Notes: generated by a model not told the origin, from the letters alone. Shown: positions 19,216-28,321, counted from the stretch's first letter. The stretch: 64,000 bases of DNA from Microvirga terrestris (GCF_015694425.1 NZ_JADQDN010000007.1:109226-173225); one strand, 5' to 3'. Made by a program: numbers and translations.

Positions 19216-20094
19216 GTGCCCGTGTCTCAAGTTCTGAAGCCGACGACGGATCTGGCTCACCGCATTGCGCTCGTGTACGCCGCGCTCAGCGAAGCACACC
19301 GGCGTGCGGCGGACTTCGTGCTTCAGCATCCTCTTGAGACCGCGACGATGACGATCGAGGGTTTCGCAGAGCGCAGCGGCGCCTCCACGGCGACTGTGAC
19401 CCGGTTCGTTCGCTCCCTGGGTTACGCCGGCTACGGCGAGTTCCGGGCCGCACTCTCCGAGGCGCTGCGTTTGGCCATGGCTCCCGTCGACAGTTTCGCC
19501 GATGCCCACAGCACGAAAAGCTCCGCCTTCGCGACCTTCGTGACGGCCCTCAAGGATCAGGCGGCCAATCTGGATGAGACCCTTGCGGCTGTCGACGAGG
19601 ATACCTGCTCACGAGCCATGGACGTCCTGTTGCGCGCCGGCCGCATCTTCATCGTCGGATCGGGGGCAAGCCACCATGTGGCGGCGCATCTGGATGAAGG
19701 ATTGACGCTCTATCTCGATGCGAACGTGATCTTCGCCTCGTCCCGCGGGGGCGCTGAGAAAGCCGTCAGGCACCTGATGAATGTGGGGGCGGACGATCTC
19801 GTGCTGGCCATCTCGCTTCCGCGGTATTCCCGCGGGACCGTCGATCTGGCGAAACTCGCCAAGAATCGCGGAGCCACGGTGATGGCTTTGACTGACGGGC
19901 CGAGTTCTCCGCTCGTCCCCATCGCCGACATCACGCTGTTCGCTCCGGCGAGAAACCGACTGCTGCCGAATTCGCCGACCGCCGCCTTCGCGCTCGCCGA
20001 CGCCATCGTAGCTGCGGTGGCCCGGGAGCGGCCTGATGCCGTCGAGGCGCTGAAGGAACTCAGCGAAAATCTTCTCTGGACGTTCTATCAGTGA
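19216..20094 (+). CDS. MurR/RpiR-family transcriptional regulator
   Basis: A 292-residue DNA-binding regulator. Residues 1-77 form the RpiR helix-turn-helix (IEGFAERSGASTATVTRFVRSLGYAGYGEFRAAL). The SIS domain follows from about 125 to 260 (AGRIFIVGSGASHHVAAHLDEGL, DLVLAISLPRYSRGTVDLAKLAKNRG) and senses phosphorylated sugars or related ligands. Starts are GTG 19216 or GTG 19222. It is divergent from the dipeptide-importer operon and most likely its repressor or activator. An RpiR protein beside an M20/dipeptide operon suggests that the imported molecule or a breakdown product carries a sugar-phosphate-like group; that is inference. Confidence 0.88.
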   Translation: MPVSQVLKPTTDLAHRIALVYAALSEAHRRAADFVLQHPLETATMTIEGFAERSGASTATVTRFVRSLGYAGYGEFRAALSEALRLAMAPVDSFADAHSTKSSAFATFVTALKDQAANLDETLAAVDEDTCSRAMDVLLRAGRIFIVGSGASHHVAAHLDEGLTLYLDANVIFASSRGGAEKAVRHLMNVGADDLVLAISLPRYSRGTVDLAKLAKNRGATVMALTDGPSSPLVPIADITLFAPARNRLLPNSPTAAFALADAIVAAVARERPDAVEALKELSENLLWTFYQ

Positions 20095-20386
20095 CAATCT
20101 GGCGCGTAGTCGCTCAGACGGATAAGTTCATCATCGAGAATAGTTACAATAACCTCTCCGATTGAACGTTGACCTCTCTGGGAACCCGCTGACGAATGCG
20201 GATAGACTTGAAGACCTGCGACAATGGACAGCTCTTGGCGCGTGTCGGAAGTAAAGAAAACTGCTGCAGTCAAGCGGCAAGCGGACCTTCATGGAACCTA
20301 GTTCGTCAACAATATTGTCTGGTTGCGCCGAGCGGTTGAACAAATGTTGTTCTGACTGCTGGGCAGCCGACCTCAACCTGATCTGA
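20095..20386. other. Gene-free stretch
   Basis: About 290 bp after the rpiR-like stop. Frames are short and overlapping, with no recognisable product. I saw no terminator with a U tract. Confidence 0.4.
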
Positions 20387-20647
20387 TTAGCCGTTCACAT
20401 GCGGCCTGAAAGAAGTCGCTGCATCCTGTCCACGCGGATTATCTCCATTGACGATAAGATGGGGGACGCGATGGGCAAAGGTGTTGGCATTGCCTGATCC
20501 TGCTCTAGCGATGACCAGCAACGGCCCGGCCGAGTTTGAGCCATCGGCCAGGACACCTTGCTTCATTGCTTGGCGCTGCCGGAAGTCGAGGTGGTCAAGG
20601 TAGGCAGGGTTCGCAGACGCAGTCGAATCCTTCCTCTTTGGGTCCAT
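20387..20647 (-). pseudogene. N-terminal remnant of a UvrD/Rep-type helicase
   Basis: An 86-residue fragment. YLDHLDFRQRQAMKQGV followed by GPLLVIARAGSGNANTFAHRVPHLIVNG matches the start of superfamily 1 helicases, where GPLLVIAGAGSGKT is followed by LAHRVAHLI. The Walker A site is ruined: the loop reads ARAGSGNAN, losing the catalytic Lys-Thr. The frame then runs into SFRPHVNG and stops where family members continue for several hundred residues. The rest of the helicase is absent. It lies 143 bp from recA, in divergent orientation, so two DNA-repair genes once sat together here. Confidence 0.7.
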
Positions 20648-20717
20648 TATAGACCCCCATCCCCCTTCTGTCCGCAATGGCTCAGCTTGTCGTCTTCACG
20701 CACAGGCGCGACATCAT

Positions 20718-20732
20718 GTTCTGTTTTTGTTC
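20718..20732 (+). promoter_or_regulatory. Alphaproteobacterial LexA (SOS) box upstream of recA
   Basis: The direct repeat GTTC-TGTTTTT-GTTC fits exactly the GTTC-N7-GTTC LexA operator described in alphaproteobacteria. It ends 58 bp before the recA start, a sensible distance for repression of that promoter. Confidence 0.8.
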
Positions 20733-20790
20733 TTTCTTTCGCCACATAAATCCTTAGGGTCCGGCTCTTCTGATAAGAACTGGATGCGGG

Positions 20791-21831
20791 ATGACCACGG
20801 ATAAAACAAAAGCAATTGAGACTGCCGTCAGCCAAATTGAACGGGCCTTTGGCAAAGGTGCCATCATGCGCCTTGGTGGCGATCAGATTGTCGAAGTGGA
20901 GACGGTTTCCACAGGGTCACTCGGACTCGACATCGCGCTCGGCGTCGGCGGTCTGCCGCGCGGCCGGATCATTGAGGTCTACGGACCGGAATCGTCTGGC
21001 AAGACGACGCTCGCGCTCCAGACCATCGCCGAGGCCCAGAAGAAGGGTGGCGTCTGCGGCTTTATCGATGCCGAGCATGCCCTGGATCCGGTCTATGCCC
21101 GCAAGCTCGGGGTGAACCTGGATGATCTTCTGGTCTCCCAGCCGGATAATGGGGAGCAGGCGCTAGAGATTGCCGACACACTCGTGCGCTCAAGCTCTGT
21201 GGATATTCTCGTCATCGACTCGGTGGCGGCCCTGACCCCGAAAGCCGAGATTGAGGGTGAGATGGGCGAAAGCCGTCCTGGTTTGCAGGCCCGCCTTATG
21301 AGCCAGGCCCTGCGCAAGCTTACCGGTTCGATCAGCCGCACCAAGACGATGGTGATCTTCATCAACCAGATCCGCATGAAGATCGGCGTCATGTACGGCT
21401 CGCCGGAGACCACGACGGGCGGCAACGCCCTGAAGTTTTATGCCTCCGTGCGCCTCGACATCCGTCGCACTTCGACTCTGAAGGACCGCGATGAGCCGAT
21501 CGGCAACCAGGTGCGCGTGAAGGTCGTCAAGAACAAGGTTGCTCCGCCCTTCAAGCAGGTGGAGTTCGACATCATGTTCGGTGAGGGCATCTCGAAGATG
21601 GGCGAACTGATCGATCTCGGGGTTAAGGCAAACGTGGTGGAGAAGTCTGGCGCCTGGTTCTCCTATGACAGCCAGCGCCTCGGCCAAGGCCGAGAGAACG
21701 CCAAGACGTTCCTGAAGGACAACCAGGAGGTCGCAGCCGATATCGAAGGCAAGATCCGCCAGAATGCCGGTTTCCTGATCGCGGAGTTGCAGGGGAACGA
21801 CGACATCAGCGCATCGGAAGACGCAGCCTGA
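20791..21831 (+). CDS. recA: Recombinase RecA
   Basis: A 346-residue ATP-dependent strand-exchange protein for homologous recombination and SOS induction. Walker A GPESSGKT lies at 65-72. All later landmarks are present: [33 protein letters not shown], the DNA-binding loop region [50 protein letters not shown], and the C-terminal lobe. The acidic C-terminal tail (EDAA) is short compared with many 355-365-residue rhizobial RecA proteins. Preceded by a LexA box and followed by a hairpin. It sits beside a dead helicase and away from alaS, so it may be a second, accessory copy; the window cannot settle that. Confidence 0.95.
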   Translation: MTTDKTKAIETAVSQIERAFGKGAIMRLGGDQIVEVETVSTGSLGLDIALGVGGLPRGRIIEVYGPESSGKTTLALQTIAEAQKKGGVCGFIDAEHALDPVYARKLGVNLDDLLVSQPDNGEQALEIADTLVRSSSVDILVIDSVAALTPKAEIEGEMGESRPGLQARLMSQALRKLTGSISRTKTMVIFINQIRMKIGVMYGSPETTTGGNALKFYASVRLDIRRTSTLKDRDEPIGNQVRVKVVKNKVAPPFKQVEFDIMFGEGISKMGELIDLGVKANVVEKSGAWFSYDSQRLGQGRENAKTFLKDNQEVAADIEGKIRQNAGFLIAELQGNDDISASEDAA

Positions 21832-21897
21832 GGGTTCTCCTGCCGCATAACGCTGACCTTTTGCGGATCGGACAGGTCCGCATCACCTGGAATGTAA

Positions 21898-21921
21898 AAG
21901 GCCGCCCTTGGGGGCGGCCTT
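21898..21921 (+). terminator. Hairpin after recA
   Basis: A 10-bp perfect stem (AAGGCCGCCC / GGGCGGCCTT) with loop TTGG, 66 bp after the recA stop. The tail (ATCGG) is not U-rich, so it may be a weak or rho-assisted terminator. A short minus-strand frame just after it ends in DVYMRAMDEAGPT and could be the tail of a lost gene. Confidence 0.55.
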
Positions 21922-22187
21922 ATCGGTAATTGAGATACTAAGGGGAGCTCAGGCCGCCTCTGCGACAGGGGTTGGGCCTGCTTCATCCATGGCGCGCATG
22001 TAGACGTCGAGCAGGACAGGAATGCAGCAGTGAGCAAATCGTCATGTGGATGCGCCAGAGGGCCATTCTTGCTACCGAGCAGATACTAGCTATCGACCGC
22101 TCACCAACGAAACGGTCGATTAACCCAGCAAGAGCATCCTGTCTGCACGTGAAGCAGGGACTGGGTGGGCCCCTCATTCGGAGATGA

Positions 22188-22565
22188 ATGCCCATGGCGG
22201 AGAAGACGCTTGATGAAGCCATCCATGAGAAGCTCAACCTAATCGCCCCGACCCTGAAAGCCATCCAAAGTGGCGGGGAGCAGGCCTACCTTGGCGACCT
22301 GCAGACTCTCCTGGGAAAGAACTTGGCGAGCCTGCTTGCCTTGTTCGAACGCGATCCGGGTCTGGATGCCGCAACCGCTGATGTCTATGCAGCGGCGGCG
22401 GCCATCGTGCAGGACGCAACGGCGGCAACCCAGCCGTATGCCCGAAAGCGCCGCCTTCTCCAGGAGGCGCAAGCGCGCTTCGAGGAGCGGATTGCACTGG
22501 CGAGGCCCCGAGAGCGACGGTCGTCCGCTTCTTGGCGTCAGAGTGAACTTTTCCGGGCGGCATGA
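22188..22565 (+). CDS. Hypothetical protein, alanine-rich
   Basis: A 125-residue protein with ATG 22188 (alternative ATG 22194) and a GGAG ribosome site a few bases upstream. The predicted fold is helical: LDEAIHEKLNLIAPTLKAIQ, DATAADVYAAAAAIVQDATAATQPYARKRR and a basic tail (LARPRERRSSASWRQ). There is no signal or membrane segment. I recognise no family. The convergent DUF72 gene ends 67 bp away. Confidence 0.55.
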   Translation: MPMAEKTLDEAIHEKLNLIAPTLKAIQSGGEQAYLGDLQTLLGKNLASLLALFERDPGLDAATADVYAAAAAIVQDATAATQPYARKRRLLQEAQARFEERIALARPRERRSSASWRQSELFRAA

Positions 22566-22632
22566 TGGGTATTCGGTACAACCCATTCAGCCGCTATCAG
22601 ATCGCCAACCGATAGGTTTGTTGTGCTCGCCG

Positions 22633-23439
22633 TCAAGAGGCAGGTTCAATTCGTTTACCTTGCACCAAGGCCTTTGTGGCGAGCGCATCATTGGTCGCAG
22701 CGAAGGCTGCCGTGTTGTCGAAGATGCACCAGACCTCAGCCGCTGCATCGCATACGAGTCGCTCCGCATTGGCTGCAAGATACTCCGCACTGTAGGCAGA
22801 GTAGTAGATTCTAGGTGAGCCATGAAGACGGTAGTAGGCCAGACCGCGCCAGCTACTTGGTTGGTCCGCGCCGGAGACCGGGGCCGGGTCGGCAGCCACT
22901 CGGGCGATCCGAAGTTCGGCGAGCAGAGCCTCGACCTCCGGCGTGAACCAGGAGGCATGGCGCGGCTCGCAGACGATGCTTCCCTCGATCCGGGTTCTAA
23001 GCTCACTCAGGAAGCAGTCAGCAACACCAGCCAGAAAGCCCAAACGAGGGGGTAGTTGAATCAGCAAGGGGCCGAGTTTGCGCCCTAGGCCTTTCACCTC
23101 TGAAAGGAAGCGATCCAGCAGGTCGCTTACATCCCTCAACCGGCGCTCGTGGGTGATCGCCCTAGGGGCCTTCACTGCAAAGTGGAAGTCCTCCGGCACA
23201 GAGGCTGCCCAGCGTTCGTAGGTGGCTGTTCGATGTGGGCGGTAGAAGGACGAATTGATCTCCACCGCGTTGAAGACGGCGCTGTAACGCTCCGGGTGGG
23301 ATCCGGCGGCCGGGAACGCTGATGCATGCTCCTTCGGGATGCTCCAGGCGGCAGTTCCGATCCGGACCGTGGCCCGGCCCTGCGGGGCCCGGTAGGTCAT
23401 CTGGTCTGTGCCCGGATTCACCTGCATGCCTTCTCGCAT
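22633..23439 (-). CDS. DUF72 (YecE-like) family protein
   Basis: A 268-residue TIM-barrel-like protein of the DUF72 family, of unknown biochemical role. Signature segments are present: VRIGTAAWSIPKEH, YSAVFNAVEINSSFYRPHRTATYERWAASVPEDFHFAVKAPRAITHERRLRD, GPLLIQLPPRLGF, and YYRLHGSPRIYYSAY near the end. Possible starts are M1 23439, M5 23427 and M14 23400; the last best matches the family start. A stand-alone gene. Confidence 0.85.
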   Translation of the reverse strand: MREGMQVNPGTDQMTYRAPQGRATVRIGTAAWSIPKEHASAFPAAGSHPERYSAVFNAVEINSSFYRPHRTATYERWAASVPEDFHFAVKAPRAITHERRLRDVSDLLDRFLSEVKGLGRKLGPLLIQLPPRLGFLAGVADCFLSELRTRIEGSIVCEPRHASWFTPEVEALLAELRIARVAADPAPVSGADQPSSWRGLAYYRLHGSPRIYYSAYSAEYLAANAERLVCDAAAEVWCIFDNTAAFAATNDALATKALVQGKRIEPAS

Positions 23440-23865
23440 AAATGGTCACGCTGTGCCAACGCCTTTGGCCGGTAGGGCGTTCCGGCAACTGGCCTGATAC
23501 AGAAGCTATCAATGACGGCTCTCGCTTCTCAAATAGGCCACCTAAGCCAGGAACTTCGCCGCCGGGAGCAGCTTCCAGCATTCCGACGTGCACCGCCTCA
23601 CCTAATGTTGTGATGCCCGAGGCAAACCATGAGACCATAAGGCAGGCGATCATCGAGCTTGATAGGCTTATGCTTTCTAGCGCCCGATGAGCACTACTCT
23701 ACGAGACAGAACGTCTGGGCCAGCAAGGTCCATTCATGGCACTTCTTGGACACAGCTTGGATGTCTACTTACATGGGGTAAGCAGACGTTGGTGACAGGC
23801 AGAGGACTTTCGCCTACTCACCCCGAGCAGACCTTCTGAAAACCCCGGATAGTAGGAGTCATCGT
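23440..23865. other. Gene-poor stretch
   Basis: About 425 bp. A plus frame at 23442..23690 (82 codons) ends in HETIRQAIIELDRLML and might be the tail of a lost gene, but it has no ribosome site and no family match. Nothing else of note. Confidence 0.4.
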
Positions 23866-24318
23866 ATGAGGTCACGGGTGGTACAGTTCCTCGCGGTCCT
23901 CATCACCGCTCTCGCGTTGGTGCCCGCTGGGGCCCACCTGTTCGCGCTGCCCAACAAGATCAACTTGCCGCGAGATGCCTACCTGAGCGTCCAGGGCATT
24001 TATACCGGCTGGGCTTGGCTCGGACTCTTTGATGTGGTCGCACTCATTCTCAATGTCATCCTGGCAATCAAGCTTCGGCGGCAGCGTCCGGCCGTCTACT
24101 TCGCATGGACGGCAGCCCTGTGCCTCGTCGCCTTCTTCGCGATCTTCTTCGCGTGGACGTTCCCGGCCAATCAGGCGACCGCCAACTGGACGACCATGCC
24201 GGACGACTGGAGCGGGTTGCGCCGGGAATGGGAGTACTCGCACGCGGTGAACGCGGCCGTGATGTTCGTGGCGTTCTGCTCGGTGACGCTCGCGGCGATC
24301 ACCGCGAGGCGGGATTGA
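23866..24318 (+). CDS. Small integral membrane protein (DUF1772-like)
   Basis: A 150-residue protein with four predicted helices: about 6-26, 47-68, 79-101 and 127-145. LVPAGAHLFALPNKI at the first loop and WTFPANQATANWTTMPDDWSGLRREWEYSH before the last helix resemble the DUF1772/anthrone-oxygenase-like membrane family. No catalytic role can be assigned. ATG 23866 lies shortly after a weak GGAG-like site (AGTAGGAG). Confidence 0.65.
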   Translation: MRSRVVQFLAVLITALALVPAGAHLFALPNKINLPRDAYLSVQGIYTGWAWLGLFDVVALILNVILAIKLRRQRPAVYFAWTAALCLVAFFAIFFAWTFPANQATANWTTMPDDWSGLRREWEYSHAVNAAVMFVAFCSVTLAAITARRD

Positions 24319-24500
24319 GACCCGATCCCCATTCCAAGACGGCCGCTGGAGGACTATCATCGGCCCTGCGGATCGGGCACCTTCGCTAGGGCTTGTCCTT
24401 GGCGGAAAGCCGGATCCGAACATTCTGTCTGAGTTGTGTTGCCCTTCCGGAGCGGGACGCCATCCGCCCGGCATCAGAGGTTGATGAGGAGGAATGCACG

Positions 24501-25079
24501 ATGACCCGCAATCCCATGACCCCATTCCGCCCCAGCGGCGGGATGTTCCCCGGCGATCCCTTCCTGTCGCTCCACCGCGAGATGAACCGTCTCTTCGACG
24601 ACGTCTTCCGCGGTGCCAGCCTGCCTGCCGCAGCCGGCAGCCAGGGCCAAGGTGGTGGCACCTTCGTCAACGCCAGCATGAACGTATCGGAGACGGACAA
24701 GGAGATCCGCATCACAGCAGAACTGCCCGGCGTCACCGAGCAGGACCTCGACATCAGCCTCGATGATGACGTGCTCACCATCCGGGGCGAGAAGAAGTTC
24801 GAGCGCAAGGACGACAAGGAGAACTTCCATTTCGTCGAGCGCTCCTACGGCACCTTCCAGCGCTCGTTGCGGCTGCCGTACGCGGTCGATTCTGAGCAGG
24901 TCCATGCCAGCTTCGAGAACGGCGTGCTCACGGTGACGGTACCGAAAACCGGGCGGCCGGAGCGCTCCCGGCGCATCCAGGTTCAAGGACGGGGCACGAC
25001 CGGTCAGGGTGCAGCAGGTAAAACAGGACAGCAGGGAAGTGGGACCTTGGGGAAATCCGACGACACAAGGTCGAGCTAG
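24501..25079 (+). CDS. Small heat shock protein, Hsp20/alpha-crystallin family
   Basis: A 192-residue ATP-independent holdase that binds unfolding proteins under stress. The alpha-crystallin domain spans about residues 55-150: NVSETDKEIRITAELPGVTEQDLDISLDDDVLTIRGEKK, YGTFQRSLRLPYAVD, and FENGVLTVTVPK. The usual C-terminal I-x-I/V anchor appears as RRIQVQ, and a Gly/Gln-rich tail extends beyond it. ATG 24501 has a strong GAGGAGG site. No FNR/FixK-type box was seen upstream, unlike several neighbours. Confidence 0.92.
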   Translation: MTRNPMTPFRPSGGMFPGDPFLSLHREMNRLFDDVFRGASLPAAAGSQGQGGGTFVNASMNVSETDKEIRITAELPGVTEQDLDISLDDDVLTIRGEKKFERKDDKENFHFVERSYGTFQRSLRLPYAVDSEQVHASFENGVLTVTVPKTGRPERSRRIQVQGRGTTGQGAAGKTGQQGSGTLGKSDDTRSS

Positions 25080-25163
25080 CGGTCAACCAACGTAACAGCG
25101 GTCGGAGCCGATCAGTTCGAGGACATCGTCATCCAACGGGGAAGTGACGCTCCCCGACTTGCC

Positions 25164-25177
25164 TTGATCCAGGTCAA
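25164..25177. promoter_or_regulatory. FNR/FixK-type box upstream of alcohol dehydrogenase
   Basis: TTGAT-CCAG-GTCAA matches the TTGAT-N4-ATCAA dyad at nine of ten positions and the FixK form TTGA-N6-TCAA fully. It ends 84 bp before ATG 25261. Confidence 0.7.
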
Positions 25178-25260
25178 TGTCAGTCCCCTCGAACGGGGCT
25201 ACGTTCAGGATCGCGGCGCGAGGCCGGCAGGCCCCGCACGAGCCAATCGGGGAGACTGCC

Positions 25261-26334
25261 ATGCCTAGGATGAAAGCCGCCGTCTTCGTGGAGCCCGGCC
25301 GCATCGTCCTCGATGAGAAGCCGATCCCCGATATCGGTCCACTCGACGCCCTGATCCGCATCACCACCACGACGATCTGCGGCACCGACGTGCACATCCT
25401 CAAGGGCGAGTACCCAGTGGCCCGAGGCCTCACCATCGGGCACGAGCCTGTCGGCGTGATCGAGAAGCTCGGCTCGGCCGTGCAGGGCTATCGCGAGGGC
25501 CAGCGAGTCATTGCTGGGGCGATCACCCCGAGCGGGCACAGCGCCGCCTGCCTGTGCGGCTGCCACTCCCAGGACGGGGCCGGCACGAAGCACGGCTGGA
25601 AGCCGCTCGGCGGCTGGCGCTTCGGCAACACCATCGACGGCTGCCAAGCCGAGTACGTGCTCGTTCCCGATGCCATGGCGAACCTTGCCCCCGTGCCGGA
25701 CGGGCTCACGGATGAGCAGGTGCTGATGTGTCCGGACATCATGTCGACGGGCTTTTCCGGCGCGGAGAACGGCCGGATCCGCATCGGCGATACCGTGGCC
25801 GTGTTTGCCCAAGGGCCGATCGGCCTGTGCGCCACCGCCGGCGCCCGTCTGATGGGCGCCACCTCCATCATCGCGGTCGAGAGCGTGCCCGCGCGCATGG
25901 AGATGGCACGCCGCATGGGCGCGGATCACGTGGTCGACTTCACGAAGGCCGATCCGGTCGAGGAAATCCGGCGCCTCACGGACGGACGCGGCGTCGACGT
26001 CTCCATCGAGGCGCTCGGACGGCAGGAGACCTTTGAGGCGGCGCTGCGCGTGCTCAGGCCCGGCGGCACGCTGTCTTCCCTTGGGGTCTATTCGGGCGAT
26101 ATCAGGATCCCGCTCGACGGCTTCCTGGCAGGATTGGGAGACCACACCATTCGGACGACGCTGTGTCCGGGCGGCAAGGAGCGCATGCGCCGGCTCATGG
26201 GCGCCATTGCCTCGGGGCGTGTCGATACGCGGCCGTTGGTAACGCACCGCTTCAAGCTCGACCAGATCGAGGAGGCCTACGACCTGTTCGCGCATCAGCG
26301 CGACGGCGTTCTCAAGGTGGCGATCACCCCCTAG
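25261..26334 (+). CDS. Zinc-dependent alcohol dehydrogenase (MDR family)
   Basis: A 357-residue NAD(P)-dependent medium-chain dehydrogenase. Catalytic zinc ligands are visible in ICGTDVHILKGEYP (Cys) and TIGHEPVGVI (His-Glu). The Rossmann fold starts near VAVFAQGPIGLCATAGARLMGA. ATG 25261 is chosen over the open frame from 25177 because the family start MKAAVFVEPGRIVLDE follows it. The structural-zinc lobe reads PSGHSAACLCGCHSQDG. Relatives usually have four spaced Cys, so most structural ligands seem replaced. It faces the PHA synthase gene (convergent, 25-bp gap) and has an FNR/FixK-type box, fitting a role in fermentative redox balance. Confidence 0.9.
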   Translation: MPRMKAAVFVEPGRIVLDEKPIPDIGPLDALIRITTTTICGTDVHILKGEYPVARGLTIGHEPVGVIEKLGSAVQGYREGQRVIAGAITPSGHSAACLCGCHSQDGAGTKHGWKPLGGWRFGNTIDGCQAEYVLVPDAMANLAPVPDGLTDEQVLMCPDIMSTGFSGAENGRIRIGDTVAVFAQGPIGLCATAGARLMGATSIIAVESVPARMEMARRMGADHVVDFTKADPVEEIRRLTDGRGVDVSIEALGRQETFEAALRVLRPGGTLSSLGVYSGDIRIPLDGFLAGLGDHTIRTTLCPGGKERMRRLMGAIASGRVDTRPLVTHRFKLDQIEEAYDLFAHQRDGVLKVAITP

Positions 26335-26359
26335 GCTTGGGGAGATGTGATGCTTCCGC

Positions 26360-28231
26360 TCAGGCCTGCATCACGTAGGTGCCGGGGGCTCCACACAGAG
26401 CAGGGTAGCCGTGTGCAGGTGCGCCCAATGCGGGTGGAGCGGAAAGCTTTCCCGAATGTGAGGCCAGCCAGCGTGCGAATTCCAGCCACCACGAGCCCTC
26501 GGAGCGAGGTGCGATCCGGGTCCATGTGTCGGGATCCATAAAGTGGCCCGCCGCGGATCTTGTCAGGACTTGGAAGCCGCCCTTCGAATTGTCCGGTTCG
26601 GCAACAATGCCCGCATTGTGCCCGCCCGTCGTGAGAAGGAATGTCACGTCGGTATCGGCGAGCAGATGGATCTTGAATGCCGAGCGCCAGGGCGCCACGT
26701 GATCGCGCTCGGTCCCGACTGCAAAGATCGGTGCCCGGATGTCGCTGATGGCGATGGGACGGCCGTCCACCTGGAAGCGTCCTTCGGCGAGGTCGTTGTC
26801 GAGGAAGAGCTGCCGAAGGTAATCCGCATGCATGCGGTAAGGCATGCGGGTTGCATCGGCATTCCAGGCCATTAGATCGTTCAGGGGCGTCCTCTCGCCC
26901 ATGAGATAATGCCGCACGAGCCGCGACCAGATCAGGTCGTTCGAGCGCAGGAGCTGGAAAGCCCCCGCCATCTGCCGAGTGTCGAGATAGCCTTGGCTGC
27001 GCATCAGGTCTTCAAGAAAATGGACTTGGCTCTCGTTGATGAACAGAGTGAGCTCTCCGGCCTCCCGAAAGTCCACCTGCGCGGCGAGCAGAGAGAGGGT
27101 CGCCAGGCGCCTGTCCCTGTCACGTGCCATCGCGGCCGCCGCGATGGCAAGGAGCGTACCGCCGAGGCAGTAGCCGACCGCATGAACCTTTTGATCGGGA
27201 ACGACCGCATTCACGGCATCCAGCGCCGCCATCACGCCAAGCATCCGATAATCGTCCATGCCGAGATCCCGATCCTCCGCGGTCGGGTTCTTCCAGGAGA
27301 TGATGAACACCGTGAAGCCTTGGCCCGTGAGGTATCGGACGAGGGAGTTCTCGGGCGCGAGGTCTAGAATGTAGTACTTCATGATCCAAGCGGGCACGAT
27401 CAGGATCGGCTCCGGCCGGACCTTTTGGGTGGTCGGTTCGTACTGGATCAGCTCGATGAGACGGTTGCGGTAGATCACATTGCCCGGCGTGGCAGCAACG
27501 TCCCGCCCCACCTGGAAGGTTTCCACGCCTGCGGGAGGCTTCGAGCGAACGATCCGCCCCCAGTCGTCCAGGAAGTTGCGGAAGCCCTGCACGAGGTTCT
27601 GGCCGCCTGTTTCCAGGATGCGCCGCTGCACGACCGGGTTGGTCAGGAGGAAGTTCGACGGTGACGCCATGTCGAGGATCTGGCGCGAAATGAATTCGAC
27701 CACGGCCTGATGTTGCCTGGTGATGCCGTCGATCTCGGTCGTTGCGTTGTCCCACCATTGCTGTTGGAGCAGGAAGCCTTGCTGAATGAAATTGAACGGC
27801 CACTGCTGCCACTCGGCCTCAGTAAAGCGTTTGTCTTGGGGCAGCGGCTCGATGCATGGCTCGCATGTGCCTCCGCCACTGGCACAGCGTGAGGCGAACT
27901 GCGCCAGCCGCGCCCATTTGCGGGCGGCCTTCGCCGCGAGTTCAACCTGCTTGCCCGGCGAGATGGCGAGATTGACAGCCCAGTCCATGTAGGCATCGAA
28001 GACAGCGGCCGGTGACAGTCCGCCTGTGAGACGCGCCAGTCCCGCATGGGCGGCATGGTCGAGAGCATCCCGGATCCGATGGAGTTCGGCATCATCGGAC
28101 GGTTGGGACTGAAGGGTCGGCGAAGGTACGGTTCGTGCAGGAAGCCGATCCGGCCTCCGCTCGGGAAGTGGGGCGGCTTGGGCCTTCGGCGAGCGACCGC
28201 CCGTGAGGGCACCAGTCGTATGGGACGGCAT
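26360..28231 (-). CDS. phaC: Poly(3-hydroxyalkanoate) synthase family protein (PhaC, class I-like)
   Basis: A 623-residue cytoplasmic polymerase that would join hydroxyacyl-CoA units into storage polyester. The N-terminal PhaC_N region runs to about 330 (WQQWPFNFIQQGFLLQQQWWDNAT, NFLLTNPVVQRRILETGGQNLVQGFRNFLDDW). The lipase-like box GYCLGG carries the catalytic Cys355. The catalytic Asp should lie in FAVGTERDHVAPW and the His in TTGGHNAGIV. ATG 28231 is preferred over 28276 because GGAGG lies just upstream. The first 60 residues are Pro/Ser-rich and non-conserved. No phaA, phaB or phasin gene is nearby, so it may be an extra copy tied to the low-oxygen regulon. Confidence 0.88.
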   Translation of the reverse strand: MPSHTTGALTGGRSPKAQAAPLPERRPDRLPARTVPSPTLQSQPSDDAELHRIRDALDHAAHAGLARLTGGLSPAAVFDAYMDWAVNLAISPGKQVELAAKAARKWARLAQFASRCASGGGTCEPCIEPLPQDKRFTEAEWQQWPFNFIQQGFLLQQQWWDNATTEIDGITRQHQAVVEFISRQILDMASPSNFLLTNPVVQRRILETGGQNLVQGFRNFLDDWGRIVRSKPPAGVETFQVGRDVAATPGNVIYRNRLIELIQYEPTTQKVRPEPILIVPAWIMKYYILDLAPENSLVRYLTGQGFTVFIISWKNPTAEDRDLGMDDYRMLGVMAALDAVNAVVPDQKVHAVGYCLGGTLLAIAAAAMARDRDRRLATLSLLAAQVDFREAGELTLFINESQVHFLEDLMRSQGYLDTRQMAGAFQLLRSNDLIWSRLVRHYLMGERTPLNDLMAWNADATRMPYRMHADYLRQLFLDNDLAEGRFQVDGRPIAISDIRAPIFAVGTERDHVAPWRSAFKIHLLADTDVTFLLTTGGHNAGIVAEPDNSKGGFQVLTRSAAGHFMDPDTWTRIAPRSEGSWWLEFARWLASHSGKLSAPPALGAPAHGYPALCGAPGTYVMQA

Positions 28232-28307
28232 TGCAGCCTCCGGGCTTGACCCCGCGTGCCGAGGTCGGTCGATCACTCGACATTAAATCCGAGCGATCTC
28301 AGGCGAA

Positions 28308-28321
28308 TTGCGTCAGATCAA
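28308..28321. promoter_or_regulatory. FNR/FixK-type box between phaC and uspA genes
   Basis: TTGCG-TCAG-ATCAA matches eight of ten dyad positions. It lies 77 bp from the phaC start on minus and 86 bp from the UspA start on plus, so one site could serve both. Confidence 0.55.

Noticed and set aside
21950..22037. Minus frame tail ending DVYMRAMDEAGPTPVAEAA after recA
   Set aside because: Looks protein-like, but no upstream body is readable and no family was recognised; too short to call.
23442..23690. 82-codon plus frame overlapping the DUF72 leader
   Set aside because: No ribosome site; only the last 20 residues look protein-like.
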